Of a DNA stretch of 14,445 nt, positions 14,253 to 14,445 are shown in pieces; position 1 is the stretch's first letter, and the number at the start of each line of letters is the position of its first letter. A model generated the notes under the pieces. It made no database searches and had not been told where the DNA came from. It saw only the letters and a program-made list of their open reading frames with translations. Both the position numbers and the translations under genes were made by a program. Source of the DNA: Actinomycetes bacterium (GTDB lineage: Bacteria > Actinomycetota > Acidimicrobiia > Acidimicrobiales > RAAP-2); NCBI GenBank assembly GCA_021795095.1, contig JAJYPU010000037.1, positions 1 through 14,445 on the forward strand, given 5' to 3'.

Positions 14253-14445
14253 TCAAGGTACGAGGATGCAACGGAAGCGATTGGCGGCGACGCGCAATCC
14301 GACGAGGGCGAGCACGATGAGGTAGGCGATGCGCCCGAGCATCACCCACTGGAACACGCCGAGGGAGAGGCCGCGAAGCAGCGCCGCGGACTGATAGAGG
14401 GGCGAGATGGCGACGATGGCGCCAAGCCAGTGCGGATAGAGCGAG
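14253..14445 (-). CDS. ABC-2 type transporter permease, C-terminal end (5' end cut off)
   Basis: Only the last 63 residues are in the window; the frame is open to the right edge, with the first full codon at 14444. The translation contains AIVAISPLYQSAALLRGLSLG, then a hydrophobic helix IAYLIVLALVGLRVAA and a short basic tail ending CILVP. The SPLYxxxxLLRGL block followed by a last membrane helix and a short basic tail is characteristic of ABC-2 exporter permeases of the NodJ/DrrB type. These export drugs, polysaccharide or lipid-linked molecules; the substrate is unknown. An ATPase partner would be expected further upstream on this strand, outside the window. Confidence 0.8.
   Translation of the reverse strand, partial: SLYPHWLGAIVAISPLYQSAALLRGLSLGVFQWVMLGRIAYLIVLALVGLRVAANRFRCILVP

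Noticed and set aside
1..14445. Defence system, CRISPR, toxin-antitoxin, prophage or biosynthetic cluster
   Set aside because: I looked for nucleases, transposases, integrases, repeat arrays, paired small genes and biosynthetic enzymes on both strands and found none; the MazG-like gene stands without a toxin partner.

Overview
The window is about 14.4 kb of GC-rich DNA with dense genes, strongly GC-biased third codon positions, frequent GTG starts and short intergenic gaps. This fits an actinobacterial chromosome. Several secreted or anchored proteins carry long Thr-rich stalks of the kind common in Acidimicrobiia, so that class is my best guess; this is inference from composition and protein style, not from a marker gene. 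I see no rRNA, tRNA, CRISPR array, insertion sequence, phage gene or integration site. The region reads as ordinary chromosome rather than an island.

Layout, left to right. (1) 1-765 (+): C-terminal part of an ABC-F ATPase, cut by the window edge. (2) 767-2239 (-): a two-gene unit with an ECF-type sigma factor followed by a single-pass membrane protein that is probably its regulator or sensor. (3) 2240-2549: no intact gene, but the plus strand (about 2303-2506) has the codon bias of a gene and no usable start, so it is probably a remnant. (4) 2550-3239 (-): secreted or membrane-anchored His-rich protein of unknown function. (5) 3357-7485 (+): MazG-like nucleotide pyrophosphohydrolase, an old-yellow-enzyme/FadH-type iron-sulfur flavoenzyme, and a DUF885 putative metallopeptidase; the last two are 34 nt apart and likely co-transcribed. 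(6) 7486-8422 (+): a structured leader with a candidate -10, then a SAM-dependent methyltransferase. (7) 8423-9508 (-): membrane-anchored alpha/beta hydrolase with a probable leaderless start, divergent from (8) 9633-10283 (+), a GNAT acetyltransferase. (9) 10285-12012 (-): surface-anchored SGNH/GDSL hydrolase, preceded on the same strand by (10) 12159-12704, a small P-loop kinase-like protein. (11) 12929-13234 (+): small SHOCT-domain membrane protein. (12) 13374-14174 (+): secreted GH25-like protein with a good candidate promoter. (13) 14253-14445 (-): the last 63 residues of an ABC-2 type permease, cut by the window edge.

There is no single obvious pathway. One theme is the cell surface: the membrane partner of the sigma factor, the His-rich exported protein, two exported hydrolases on Thr-rich stalks and the GH25-like protein. 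Three convergent gene pairs end within 0-1 nt of each other, leaving no room for intergenic terminators. I found no convincing new multi-gene system. The items most worth checking are the structured leader before the methyltransferase, the orphan coding stretch at 2303-2506, the His-rich exported protein and the sigma/membrane-protein pair.
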